Part shown: piece by piece, positions 1-12,063 of the stretch
How the letters are laid out: each line of letters starts with the position of its first letter
How positions within the stretch are numbered: position 1 is the stretch's first letter
Assembly: GCA_030737875.1 (NCBI GenBank)
Contig: CM060912.1
Span: 207,465,231-207,529,230 of the forward strand
Source: Allium sativum
Taxonomy: Eukaryota > Streptophyta > Magnoliopsida > Asparagales > Amaryllidaceae
Direction of reading: 5' to 3'
DNA length: 64,000 bases
Notes under the pieces: model-generated
Seen by the model: the letters and a program-made list of their open reading frames with translations, nothing else
Told to the model about the DNA's origin: nothing
Databases searched by the model: none
Program-made: the position numbers and the translations under genes

Positions 1-1583
1 CCTAGCTTTTCTTTATATAAAAATTCAAACTTTATTCACTATTCATATATAAAAATCATACCTTTCTCTTTATGAAAATATAATTCTTTTCATATTTCAA
101 AATCTAACCTTTCCTTTCATAGAAAATCAAATCTTTATTTTCGCTACTTCTTGTATAAAGATCATACCTTTATAAACTATATAAAAAAAATTCAAACCTT
201 TTTATAATATCTATAAACCGTACAATGTTATTCAAAATAAAAATCGCATTTTTATTTTCAGATTTTCCATGTAAAACTCGCATTTTTATTTTTAGATTTA
301 AATAAAAACAAAATAAAGAAAAGCTCACCGGCGTATGGAGGTCGAAGGAGGGTGGCCAGAGGTGCTCAGGTGGGTGGCGGACTGTCGGAGGTGGGGCTGG
401 CCGTACAGCGGGGTCCAGCGGGGAATTGAGGGGCGGATTGGGGAGGTAGGGGTTTGGGGGTTCGGATTTAAGATGGAAGAGGAGGGAGGAGAAGAAGGGG
501 GTGTCGCCGGAGAGAGGATCGGAAAGAGGTGAGGGGGAGTGATGGCCGGCGGCGCGATAGCGCCTGGAGTAGTGGGCGCGGTGACTGGAGATCGCGATAG
601 GCGGTGCGGTTTTTTTTCTTTTTCAATTTGGTCCGATCGATGAAAACTAAGGGAGAGGGAGGAGAGATAAGGGCTTTGACTGATTATATAAATATATTTT
701 ATTTTTATTTTTTTCCTTTAAAACCCTAAGTGTTGACTTTTCATTCAAACTCCAATCGGGACCCAACGACTGTCGTCCCTAGCTAATTACCCCCGTTACG
801 AACACAATGAGATATGTTTCGTAACCCAATTCGGCTGTTACGATCAGTTTTCATCAAAATCAAAATATAAATCTATATATTGAATTTGAACGCACATTTC
901 AATTTACCTGGGCCACATACAAACTCTAAAAATCCCAAAAAATATATTTCTAGCCTAGTATTGATGATACAGTCCTAACAAAACTAATTTCGTCAAATTT
1001 GAAGACCGTTTGAAAAATGGCCATTTTCTAGTCGATCGAAATTGACTGAAACTGTCAAAACACGTTTTCTTTCGCCACACTCACATATTGATTCAGAAAA
1101 TTACGAATTTTGGAATCAAGTAATAACTTGACATCCCAGATCCAACAAAAGTGGTTACGTCGAAAACCGAGGTTGTTTGCAAAATTTCCATTTTTAAGGG
1201 CCAGAATTCCATAGCGACTATTCTGAATTTTCAATTGGGCACAACTTTTTATCCCCGCTATGAAATTTCAATTTTTCGGATTTGTTGGGAAGATATTCTC
1301 AAAAAGATTCTAATATTTTTGGTTTTGCCAAAATCCGGTTTGTTTTGAATCCGGTACATTCATTTGAACTTTGAAATCGAATTTTCAAACTACCGCGCCA
1401 TTTTCAATTCCTTTTATAATTAAAAATAATTATTTATATTCTAACATCGATTCAAATAAATATATACATTCAAATTCTATTCAAAATAAATTTCTCGTCG
1501 TTATTATTTAAAATAATCATTTTAAATATTCAAAATTGCCAAAATAAAAATTTTAAATTGACTCGGAGTTCCGGGTTATTACA
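1..1583 (-). mobile_element. LTR fragment related to element H, reverse orientation
   Basis: This is the 5' part of a minus-strand LTR that continues off the left edge. On the plus strand it ends in GGGTTATTACA, like the H LTR end at 54201. From about 745 to 1583 it can be aligned by eye with 53347-54201. Shared blocks include the stretch around CCTAGCTAATTACCCCC and the block with AATTTCGTCAAATTTG. Left of about 745 the two copies differ. This copy holds a GC-rich, purine-rich block at about 320-640 between AT-rich stretches. No primer site or polypurine tract follows at 1584, so the rest of the element has been lost at that junction. I see no gene; the short ORF in the GC-rich block has no recognisable domain. 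Confidence 0.7.
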
Positions 1584-1888
1584 TATTGTATATGAGGACA
1601 GATATCTATATCTGTCCAGTTGTATTGATGTACTCTGATGTTGTAAGTATTTTTCAGACTCTCAATAAAGATTTATTTCTATATTATATTTTGTTCTACT
1701 GCGATGTGAGATTCTGTGTTGTGTTAGTTCTTCTTCTTCTTCTATTCTAATAATGCTTTCTTTCTTATCTCACCCTCTAACTTCTTTCTAATAACTATCC
1801 GGTGTTTTGATACTTGGGTTTTGGCAAGTAGTACGGGTTTTATGTATTATTGTCGAGATTCGGGCATTGAACCCGTTGGGTCGTTACA
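1584..1888 (+). mobile_element. Truncated 5' LTR of LARD element A (last 305 bp)
   Basis: This segment matches the last 300 bp of the complete LTR at 2845-9223, starting at TATTGTATATGAGG (compare 8922). It contains the polyadenylation-type AATAAA at 1664-1669, a CTTCTT-rich pyrimidine tract, and the terminal TCGTTACA. The primer site follows directly. About 6 kb of the 5' LTR is missing at its junction with the reverse LTR fragment on the left. A deletion after insertion is the simplest explanation (inference). Confidence 0.85.
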
Positions 1889-1889
1889 G

Positions 1890-1901
1890 TGGTATCAGAG
1901 C
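1890..1901 (+). other. Primer binding site of element A
   Basis: TGGTATCAGAGC lies one base after the LTR end. It is the standard plant LTR-retrotransposon primer site, complementary to the 3' end of initiator tRNA-Met. Confidence 0.93.
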
Positions 1902-1948
1902 ATATGGTTTAGGAATAACCTTGGCTCTGTGGCGTAACTCAATAGAGA

Positions 1949-1967
1949 TAGGGTTAGTAATACCTTA
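1949..1967 (+). promoter_or_regulatory. Leader hairpin, candidate RNA packaging signal
   Basis: TAGGGTTAGTAATACCTTA folds into a 6-bp stem with one G-U pair and a 7-nt loop, TAGTAAT. It begins 48 nt after the primer site. The same hairpin sits at the same distance in element C, and three times in H, with different stems but a similar loop. The function is inferred from position and covariation. Confidence 0.5.
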
Positions 1968-2831
1968 GATTGAGTTTGAGTGTATATATATTTGAGAGCA
2001 TATTTGTAAATTTTATAAAAGTGTTTTGTATTGTGTTATCGATTAGTTTGATTTTGAACTAGCAATTGGCACAATATTGTTTTATAAAGATGGTCAAATG
2101 AAATAATTTGGCCAAATTTTATTTTTGTATGAAATGAAATGATTTTATAAAATTATTGAATATTGGTGTGTTTGATTTATTTGAATGGAATTCGATTCAA
2201 ATATGAATTGGGATAGTTGGATATAGCCAGGTTATTTCACAAATGAAATAAAAATAGAATGGATGATTTTTGAAATCAGAATAGGAGTATGGAATATAAG
2301 AGACCTAATTTGAAATTCAATTAGTTACTGGAATGTGGAATTGAGACTTAAGTTGGTTAAGTTAAGAATGGATGTTAAGATTGGATAAATAGGTTTAGGA
2401 ATTGGAAATAAAGTCAGAAATTGGATTCTAAAGAGAAGTGAATTGATTCGAAAATTGATTAGTTTATTGAATGTGGAATTGGAATTTAACTTGGGTAAGT
2501 GGATTAAATTAAAAATGGACGTAATGGATACAGTTAAATAGATTTGGAAATTGGAAATTTAATGAATAATAATGGAAATCAATTGAATATTGATCGATTG
2601 ATAAGTATAGGATATAAAACCGAAGTAAAAACTAATATTCAATATAAATTCAATTTAACTGGGTTATGCAGATTATAAATTGTTTGTTGATTGTTTGGAT
2701 TTAAAATTTATCAATGGTTTAATATAAAGAATTGAATATATTAGTTTCGATTTGTAGTAAATTAGTTTTTGAGAAGTTAATGGGATTAAGCCATTCCTCT
2801 TACTTAATAATTTTGGGGACGAAATTCTTTT

Positions 2832-2844
2832 AAGGGGGAAGGAT
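2832..2844 (+). other. Polypurine tract of element A
   Basis: AAGGGGGAAGGAT lies directly before the TGTAATG start of the 3' LTR. This is the expected plus-strand primer for reverse transcription. Confidence 0.88.
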
Positions 2845-3131
2845 TGTAATGTCCCGTATTTTTGATAGTCAGATATTTAAATTATTTTATTATTTATATA
2901 TTGATTTGGAATTTTATATGGATCTATATTATATAATTCGTTTACATAACGAAGATTGAACATATATTTATATAATTCGAACTCGTAAATGTCACTATAT
3001 TTCGTAATTTCCGATGTGAAATTCATATATATCAGTATGAATATAAAATGTTCAACGACAATTGATGATGAAATTAAATAATCATACAAATAGAACGTTT
3101 AAATCAATGTGCTACTTACCCAATGATGAGG

Positions 3132-3150
3132 CCCGTGCTTCGCACACGGG
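3132..3150 (+). repeat. CCCGTG...CACGGG hairpin
   Basis: CCCGTGCTTCGCACACGGG is a 6-bp perfect stem with a 7-nt loop, GC-rich within AT-rich DNA. The identical 19-mer occurs in both LTRs of element C, at 19559-19577 and 26992-27010, but at a different distance from the LTR start. Confidence 0.7.
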
Positions 3151-5872
3151 AAACTTGTTCGATATATCATATAGGCCTTAAAATTGTTTTCTTTTCAGAT
3201 GATCACCGTTTTCGATGAAACAAGTTTTATTGGAATACATATCACAAATTATTGCTAATTTCCAGTTTGAAGCCAATCAGAGTTATTTTATCGGTACGTG
3301 CAATTCAAAGATGAACCGATAATTTAACATAACGACGTTGTGCAAATGGAGTCCGTTTTCAACAAAATTTATTTCATTGGGACCGGAACGTTAAGCGGTA
3401 GCAGTGTAGTCATTTTCACTATGTTTGGAGTTCGTGTGTGGTACTACGAATATATCGGTTGACGATAAACAATAGTTAGCTGTTGCAACTTAAAACCGTG
3501 TATAATAAAATTAAAAGTAAATAAAAAGATATAAACTTAATGGCTAAATAATGAAGGTGCATGTACATCCGACTACCCTAAACAAAAATTGGTACATGCC
3601 CTATACAAGGGGAAGGAAATATACGCTGTACCCTAGCCATGCTGTACTTCCTACTACCCTATTGATTGAATTCACACATGCCCCATGTACACACAACTAC
3701 TATGGTCCTTCCATCTTATATACTGCTATTTAATTATAAAATCATCACATCTATTCCTTCAACCTCAAGGAAAATCACTCATAGCCTACCCACATGTGCA
3801 ACAAAGGACATTTCTTTTCTATTGATGGCGTCCCTAAGCTATTTCTGGTTTCCAATTACAAGAATTAAAAGCTTAGATAATCTATTGTTTCAGCTACGTA
3901 TAGGAACCACAGCCTATCTAATATCGCTTTCTTCATTCCAAAGCAATAATGAAATGAAAATACAAAGTCTGATTTGCGTACAGCTACTCTCACTCACGCG
4001 CAGCTGCCCATCTCAGTGTGTTCTCACTGTCAAATGCAATTAACTTCATGGTTAAGTGACCGGATCCTCAGGCGCACACATATACACATGCAAACTGACC
4101 TATTATAATGCTACTTCATGCCTCCCTTCCAGCTATGTGTTTTCATCATCAATCATCAACCCATCCTAGCCTCTACAGTCACCTAAGCCTCGTTATTTCG
4201 TTGCCAAGGAATTTCCAGTATAAATATACATGCCTCCGTTCTTTTCCTCATTCAGCAAGCATGAAATAAACTCCAAACGATAATCTTCATTTCGAAACAC
4301 ATACCAAAGCTTCCCAACCTTTTTGATTCGGTTGATTAGCAGCTGGAGAAGAGAATGCGTGTATAACTTGAATAGGAGGTGATGAGTTTCTGAAAGTTGG
4401 GTAAGAGTAGTACGTATGGAGTGGTGGCAGTGAACAAAGCGGCAAACCTGCAGTTGCTTGTGGGTGCACGATTTTCAGACTGAAGGAGCTGGGTGCGCTC
4501 AACTGCTCGTGACATGGGGATGGACATCTGGACGTGGTCAGGAAGATAGCAGCTGAAGTGGGGAATTAGAACAGAAGAAGGCTAGCGAGCTGATGGGTGA
4601 TAGATTCAAAGTGGGAAAAATATATACAAGAAGTGGATGGATGAGAGAGAATGGTGTAGGCGTGTAGCAGATTTCCAAAACCAAATACATGAAGTTGAAA
4701 GAATTAAAATAATAAAAGGGTAAAATATGGTGAAGTATATATGTGCGTGACTTTGAAAGGAATGAAATGTGTGATGTTGGGTTCTGTGCGAGTGATATTC
4801 AAAGCTCAATGGAGAAGCAGTACGAAGTCGCGAGGGGTTGGAGAAAATAGGGTATGGAATGACGAGAGGGAGGGCAATGCAAGGGGAGACGTGGACTTTA
4901 ACAAAGAGAAAATAAAAAGAAACAAGAAACATTTGAAAAGAAAAAGAAAATAAAGGGTACATGAAGAAACAGAGCAAATAGTAATACTTGGGGAGTAAAG
5001 AACAGTACCAAGTGGGTTCAGAAATGAATAATAGGAAGAAAGAACAAAACAAAATGGAGGGAAGCGGGTTGACGTAGGAAACAGTAACCGAGCTGAGCAG
5101 ACGGTGATGTCGCGGTGAAGAAGAAAGAAGTAAGAGGAGAAAGATGTACAGTACTAACCTGGGTAAGTTTATAATGTCCAAATCGATTTTATATTAAAGT
5201 GAACCGGTTTATGTCAATTAATGAAATTTACGTGGCCCTATTATGTTGATTTACGTGACCATTACATAGCTCTCATTGTTTTATTTATATACGTACCTTC
5301 TGGATTTATAACATTTAAATGAAAAATTCATAGCTAATCGGAAATTCATCTTGTCTAAGCTAAGTTGTTTAGTTATAACTTATGAATGATTGGATAATGG
5401 TATTTAGTTAACATGACACAATCTTGTATCTACACCAGTTTGGCATCTGACTTGTTTAATCAAGAACTATAACAAGCCTGACTGGTTGTAACGTATAAAA
5501 TAAAGAGTTAGCATAGTATTTTAATTAAGGTATATATTTATAAAAGGGGCCAGATTTTTATTTGGTGCTATCCTGTAGACTTGCCTAACCAAGTAGAAAT
5601 GACCAGTTATATTAAAACGCAATTAACGTTAAATATTATATTTAGTTAAGGTTAAATTGATATAAATTAAATCTGTAATCGTTATATTTGTATAATCCAA
5701 TAAATTGTTAACAGAATACAACAAAATCAGGGGATGTTGGCATAAATTTTCACGAGCGCTTCAATTTGGAATAAAACTGGACGTGTTGGGATGCAGTTGG
5801 AGTTTCCAGTTAAATTAAACGTATGTTTAGTTTAACCAAAATCAATCATTATCTCATCAAACGGAAACCAAG

Positions 5873-6191
5873 GTGAGTTCAACTCACTCAGTTTTTATCC
5901 TACCTATATTTATATAAGCCGGGTTTAATTTGTGTGTGCTATGGATGTTTATTTTGGATGATTACTGCATATATTAGTTGATATTGATTGAACTGATTAA
6001 ATTAAACGTTTGTTTAATTTAATCGAAATCGATCGTTATTTAACGGTCGTAACCGATCAAGGTAACTTACCTTGTCGGTCACGTTTATAATCATATAAAC
6101 GTTTAAATTTAGAATTGGATGTTTAAATTACTGGTTGATTATTTAGATCATATCTGTATGATTTTATTGGATATAACGTATTTGGATGCAG
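5873..6191 (+). other. Candidate intron in the LTR A leader
   Basis: AAG|GTGAGT at 5873 is a strong plant splice donor. GGATGCAG|GG ends at 6191. The donor, the acceptor context and a hairpin directly after it (GTTGGATGGATCCAAC, 6201-6216) recur in element C at 18786-19012 and 26222-26448. A diverged form is in the LTR of E1. Splicing is inferred; no transcript data are available here. Confidence 0.4.
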
Positions 6192-9100
6192 GGAAAACAG
6201 GTTGGATGGATCCAACTGGATTCCTCAATTATATTATATGTTATTTAGTGTCATATTATCATTTTATAAATATTGATTCACCGTCAGGTGAATCGACAGA
6301 GATGAGATATAAAATTTATTTTATAACTGAAAATGGATTTCTAAATCTGTTATTTTTATCAAAAGTTTATTAAAAGGAAATAAATATTTATTATTTAAGT
6401 TTATAAGTAATTATTAAATGATTTTATATCGCAAATACTTGTATTAATCAAAAGGCAAATGAATAGAAATTTACATAACTATTAAGAGTGGATTAATCAT
6501 TTATAACAATTGAATGAAATTTATTCAAATTAACTATATTATTAATTAATTTAAAGGAGGAATTAATTGGGAGTGGTTAAAGAAATAACTGTGTTTTTGA
6601 ATTGACTAAGTAACCGTTTTTAACTAGGATTGATTATCTGATTAGCTGTTTTAAATTAACCGAATGAGATGGTTAACGAGTAATTGTTTTAAAAAGATTT
6701 TAAAAAGGGAATTAAGTATTTATTTTTCAGTTAATAAAGGAAGTAAATTATTATTTTAATTAATAATAATTTAAGCGATTATTATTTAAATAAGTAATTA
6801 GAGTTGTAATGAAATAAAGATATAGTGTGGAAAGAGTTTATGAATTGATTATATTAAAACCCGAGTTTTATGAAATAAAGTTATAAAGGGATTTTTAAGG
6901 AATATTAATGTTTAAAATATATGATTACTTAATATATAAAATTAAGTAAAAATAAGTTGAGATAAAGAGGACTATATTAAAACCAAGTTTATAAATAGAG
7001 TTTACAAAAGAGGAGTGAAGCTAAACATTGGGTTTGTATTAGAACCACTTAATAATGAAATTAAGTGAAACGAATGGAATTTAACAAGATTTCAAAGCGA
7101 GGAATGGTTGAGTGACTTAAAAATGAAGTAATATGGGTCGATAAGAAGTTAAGAAAAGATTAGAAACTAGCTGGAGATTAACTGAGTTGAAGGACTTCTT
7201 GGGTGTCGATCTGATGTTGGTTTCAGCCATCGGGGTTGATTTTCAGGGAATTGTTCACTTACTAGTTTTCGGTTAGTGACTAATAAATGTTGAACGGAAT
7301 AGAAAGAGGTTATGAGAAAATATAATGATATTTTAGAGAGTTGATAAATTAACGAGATGTGTTCGAGTAGGTTTACTCAAAGGGGAAGTCTAGTTATGGT
7401 TTTCGAGAAATGAAACGAAAATCGATTTCGTAGCGATGTCCTTACGTGAAATATGTTGAAACTAAAGTTGGGAACATCTATATATGTTTTAGTTCTAATG
7501 TATTTAAAATCGTTTTGAGAGTACTTTTATAATAAAATAAGAAGTTAATAATATATTTTTAAATATCAAAATAAGAAGTTTAAATTATTTTAATTTAAAA
7601 GGCCAAGTGATGCTGAGTACTAACCAGTGAACTCTTATTTATTTCTATGATTGAATGGATGTTATTTGATAGTTAAATAATCGATTATCAAATCTTGTCA
7701 ATACGATTGTTGGTACGGAAAGACCGGGATCGAACTTATATTCGAAAACCATTCCGAACCAGCAAATACGAAATCGTCGAAGATGTAGAGTGAAGATGGA
7801 GCAGTGAAGACTGTGGATCTTCATAAGCAAAAGAACGACTTATCAAATCTCTCTAGTATGCATCCAGAGTTATTTGATTTGTGATTTTGACGTGATTGGA
7901 ATTTGCGGATTGCAAGAACTACTCGCTACTGATCTATAGGGTGATTCCTAGGATGCAGTAGGCGAGTGCCTTCGGTTTGTCCATTCCCAGGACAACTTGT
8001 ATGGACGAATGTATGACAGAGTATTTCCAAAGGGATTACGTACGTTGATTTCTTCAAACGTACGAAGTTGGTGGCAAAGAAGGGAAACTTATTTAGCCTC
8101 ACAATCTGAGTATTTTTGTGGAAATCAATTAGTGATTTCCGATGGATCTGACGATGTGGCATTCAAAGTGAATGGTGGCGTGCTATCAAAGAAGTAATTC
8201 GACCCTCAAGCCTCACAACCGGGAAATGACAAAAATCGAGCAGGCAGCATGGCTATGTGAGTCACACCATTAGGGTGTATAATCACCTATTTAGATAAAT
8301 TCCTTTTGCTTCTTGAATCTATCGATGCTGTCACTTTTCGGGAAATGGTTGTTGATCCCAACTGTTGGTGATATACATTCGATACACTCAAGCGAAATGA
8401 GTGGTCGGTCATGTGTGGGCCGGGTTGCAAGACGTTCTTGTTGAACCCAGTGTATTCCCCTCTAGAGATACACTACCGGCAGGTGGTTCCATACCTTGTC
8501 ATAGTCGAAATCCAATCTCCAATAAGAGCCCACGGTTTTGATTGTATACTATATATGTGGAGCGTGAGATGCAAGCGTTCCGCTAGATTGATATTTATTT
8601 ATATTTAGACATTATTATAATATTAGATGATATGTATGATTTCAAAATGTTTTGGGTTAACGTAAGGTAAAAAACGTCCGTATTTATGTGTGGATTTGGT
8701 CTTACGATTATCCTTTTCTTTCAGAAAGATTTTGAACTTTAAAATCAAGTTGGGTGATATTAAAAACTTAGTGGGTTTCTCACTCTGGTTCACCAGACTG
8801 ACCCGGTATTTGTAATTCTCGGGTTAGCCTGGGTTTCGTAGGTTCAGGTTATTAGACAATACGAAGTTCAAAAGACGTGCTGGAGGAGTTCAGGCATATT
8901 AATAATTATTCCGCTGTGTATTGTATATGAGGACAGATATCTATAACTGTCCAATTGTATTGATGTGCTCTAATGTTGTAAGTATTTTTCAGACTCTCAA
9001 TAAAGATTTATTTCTGTATAATATTTTGTTCCGCTGCGATGTGAGATTCTGTGTTGTGTTAGTTCTTCTTCTTCTTCTATTCTAATAATTCTTTCTTTCT

Positions 9101-9223
9101 TATCTCACCCTCTAACTTCTTTCTAATAACTATCTGGTGTTTTGATACTTGGGTTTTGGCAAGTAGTGCGAGTTTTATGTATTATTGTCGAGATTCGGGC
9201 GTCGAACCCGTTGGGTCGTTACA

Positions 9224-12063
9224 TGAAGTTATAAAATTTATTTATAATTAAAAATAGATTTTGAAATAGATATATTTGAATAAAGGTTTAATAAAAGGAA
9301 ATTAATATGTATAATTTATTATTAGAGTTATTATGTAACTATTAAATTATTTTGCAAAGTACATTTTTATGTAATAAGATTTATGAGCAGATGAGCACAA
9401 ATTAACATAACGGTTAAGAGTAGGATAGATTGTTTACCAAAGATAACCATATGGAATTATTTAAATTAATTATATTATTAATTTAAAAGAAGGGCTAATT
9501 GGAGTTGATTAATGCGATAATCATGGTTTAAGTTGACGAAGTCAACTAATAAAATCGGAATTGGTTATTTGATTGATTTGTTTTGAATTAATCTAGTAAA
9601 ATAGTTAATAAATACTTGTTTTAATTTTATAAGATTTTTAAAAGAGATTTACTATTTATTTAGTTAATAAAGAACTTCACTATTTTTATGGTAGTTAATG
9701 AAGAAGCAAATTATTATTTTAATTTAAGAGGTAAATGCTTAAATGGAATTCTTTTAAGTAAGTAATTAAAGTTGCAATGAAATTTAGTTTAAGTTTAATA
9801 AGATTTATGAATGAGTTTTATATTGAACCCAAGTTTTTATAGCAAAGTTATAAAAAGAGAATTTAAGCAAATGTGATAGCTTAAATGAATGTTTATGTAA
9901 TATTTGAATTAAGTAAAGGAAAGCAGTATAAAAGGGGTTTTATATAAAACCTGATTTTGTATAAATGATGTTTATAAAAAGGGATGTGAGGCTAGAACGT
10001 TAGGTTTAAATTAACAATGGAATTTGAAATGAGGTTTTCAAAAGTGGAAAATGGTTTAATGGATTCAAAGTGGAATATAATGGGTTGATGACGAATTAAG
10101 ATAAGAATTAGAACCGAACTGGAGAATGGTTGAGTTGAGTGATTTTCTGATTATTAATCTGATTTTGATTTCGGTCTTTGGGGTTGATACTTGGGAAGTT
10201 ATTCGCTTACCAATTTATAGTTAGGGATCAATGATTGTTGGAGCATAGACATGCATGAATAATGTTGTAACTAATGTATTGAAATAATAATAAGATGGAA
10301 AATTGGATATAGTTATAAGATGTTTTCCCCAGTTATTGAAATGAAATGGTTTTGAGAATATTACTATATTAAAATAAAAGTGAATACCGTGTTTTAAAAT
10401 ATTAAAAGATTCAGGAGTTTTAATTAACCATTCGTTAATTATTTTTAATTAAAGAATGACCAAGTGATGCGGAGTACTGAACCAGTGAATCTATTTTTAT
10501 TTTCACGGTTGTATGGTTGTTTATTTGATAGTTAAATAACCAACTATCAAATTTGTCCAATATGATTGTTGGTATGGAAAGACCGGGATCGAATTTGTAT
10601 TCGAAAACCATTCCGACCAGCAAATACATAAACATCAAATATATCAGATGTTGATTAAGATGGAGCAATTGGAGACTATACATCTTCATAAAATGGTAGA
10701 ATTACTTATAATCTCTGGGTTTCTCTTGGAGACATACTGTGACTCTGTCGTGGTTAAATCTACAGATTTCAAGGACTGCTCGCTACCGATCCATAGGGTG
10801 ATTCCTTGGATGTGATAGCAGGGTGCCTTCGGTTTATCTTGTTCCTGGATGACTTGTATGGATGAATATCTGACAGAGTATTTCTTTAGAGTCACGTACA
10901 TTGACTTTTACAAACATATTTCTGTTGGTGGCACTAACACCCAGAATATTTTTGTGGGCATCAATTAGTGATTTGACGAATCTGACAATGTGGCATTCAA
11001 AGTAAATGGTGGTGTGCTATCTTAGAAAGGAAATTCAAACCTCAAGCCTCACAACTGGGAAAAGACAAAAATCGGGCAGGCAACATGGCTAACTGGGTCG
11101 CTGCCATTAGGGTGTATAATCACCTATCTAGAGAAATTTATTTCCTTCTTTACTCTATTCGATACTGTCACTTTTCGGGAAACGGTTGCTGATCCCAACC
11201 GTTGGTGATATACATTCGATACATTCAAGCAAAATGAGTGGTCAGTCATGTGTGGCCAGATTGCAAGATGTTCTTCTCGAGACCAGTGTATTCCCCTCCA
11301 GAGATACACTATCGGAAGGTGGTTCCATACCTTGTCAAGTCGGAATTCAGTCTCTAATAAGCGCTCATGGTTTTGATTTGTTTACTATGTATGTGGAGCG
11401 TGAGATGCAAGCGTTCCGCTAGATTGCTATTTATTTGTATTTAGACACTATTATAATATCAGAACATATATACGTGATTTCAAATGTTTTATATTATCAT
11501 AAGGTAAAAACCATCCATGTTTATGTGTGGATTTGGTCTTACGATTATCCTTTTATTTAGGAAAGATCTGTTTAAGTTTAAAATCAAGTTGGATGTTGCT
11601 TACAAACTAGTGGGTTTCTCACTCTGGTTCACCAGAATGATCCAGTGTTCATAATGCTCGGGTTAGACCGAGTTTTACAGGTTTTGGTTTGGATGATACA
11701 GACTTCAGAAGATGTGCTTGAGGAGTTCAGACGTATTAATATTTATTCTGATGTGTGTTGTATATGAGAAAAGATTATTATAACAGTCCAGATGTGTTGA
11801 CTGTAAGTTGTACTCTGATGATTGTAAGTTTTATTTCAAGCTCTCAATAAAGATCTATTTTTTTATTATATTTTATTCAGCTGCGATGTGAGACTCTGAT
11901 TCTGTGTTCTTCTTCTTCTTTCTAATACTTCTTTCATTCTTATCTCTCCCTCTAATTTCTTTCATTAACTATCTGATGTTTTCGATACTTGGATTTTGGC
12001 AAGTGATACAAATCTTATGTATTATTGTCAGAACTAGGGGGTCGAATTCTCTGGGTCGTTACA
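9224..12063 (+). mobile_element. Partial LTR B, related to LTR A
   Basis: The last 2.8 kb of a LARD-type LTR aligns by eye with about 6315-9223 of LTR A, with many substitutions and indels. It includes the shared block (about 10510-11430), AATAAA at 11846-11851, and the terminal GGGTCGTTACA. No primer site follows; LINE coding sequence starts immediately, so this is a 3' or solo LTR that inserted in the LINE. Element A probably inserted into B, and the left half of B was then lost with the A 5' LTR (inference). Confidence 0.78.

Larger units (their letters stand above)
1889..2844 (+). mobile_element. Non-coding internal region of LARD element A
   Basis: This interior of about 1 kb lies between the primer site and the polypurine tract. 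It has no ORF of useful length, no zinc knuckle, and no protease or reverse transcriptase motif. After a conserved hairpin near the primer site it is AT-rich and purine-rich, with many short repeats of the GGAATTGGAAAT type. Structurally it fits a LARD (large retrotransposon derivative), which would need Gag and Pol in trans. Confidence 0.8.
2845..9223 (+). mobile_element. Complete 3' LTR of LARD element A (6.4 kb)
   Basis: The LTR runs from TGTAATGTCCCG to TCGTTACA, about 6.38 kb, which is very long for an LTR. The U3 part has degenerate copies of a GACGAAAC / TTTCGTTGG block (about 3205-3400), a CCCGTG hairpin at 3132-3150 and a weak TATA-like TTATATACT near 3716. A purine-rich segment of unknown origin covers about 4260-5170. 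A possible intron lies at 5873-6191. The last third (about 7640-8620) is a block shared with B and C, and AATAAA is at 8999-9004. If the TATA-like site and AATAAA are used, the R region is around 5 kb. No protein gene is supported inside it; the 191-codon antisense ORF at 4606-5181 is low-complexity. Confidence 0.88.

Noticed and set aside
335..532. GC-rich ORF starting MEVEGGWPEV, possible first exon of a host gene
   Set aside because: It lies within an H-like LTR fragment, is only 65 codons and has no recognisable domain. The minus strand looks more leader-like. It is kept as part of the GC-rich segment finding.
4606..5181. 191-codon antisense ORF with hydrophobic N-terminus inside LTR A
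   Set aside because: It is drawn by a purine-rich stretch of the plus strand, is rich in L, S, F and P without a domain, and has no counterpart in LTRs B or C.
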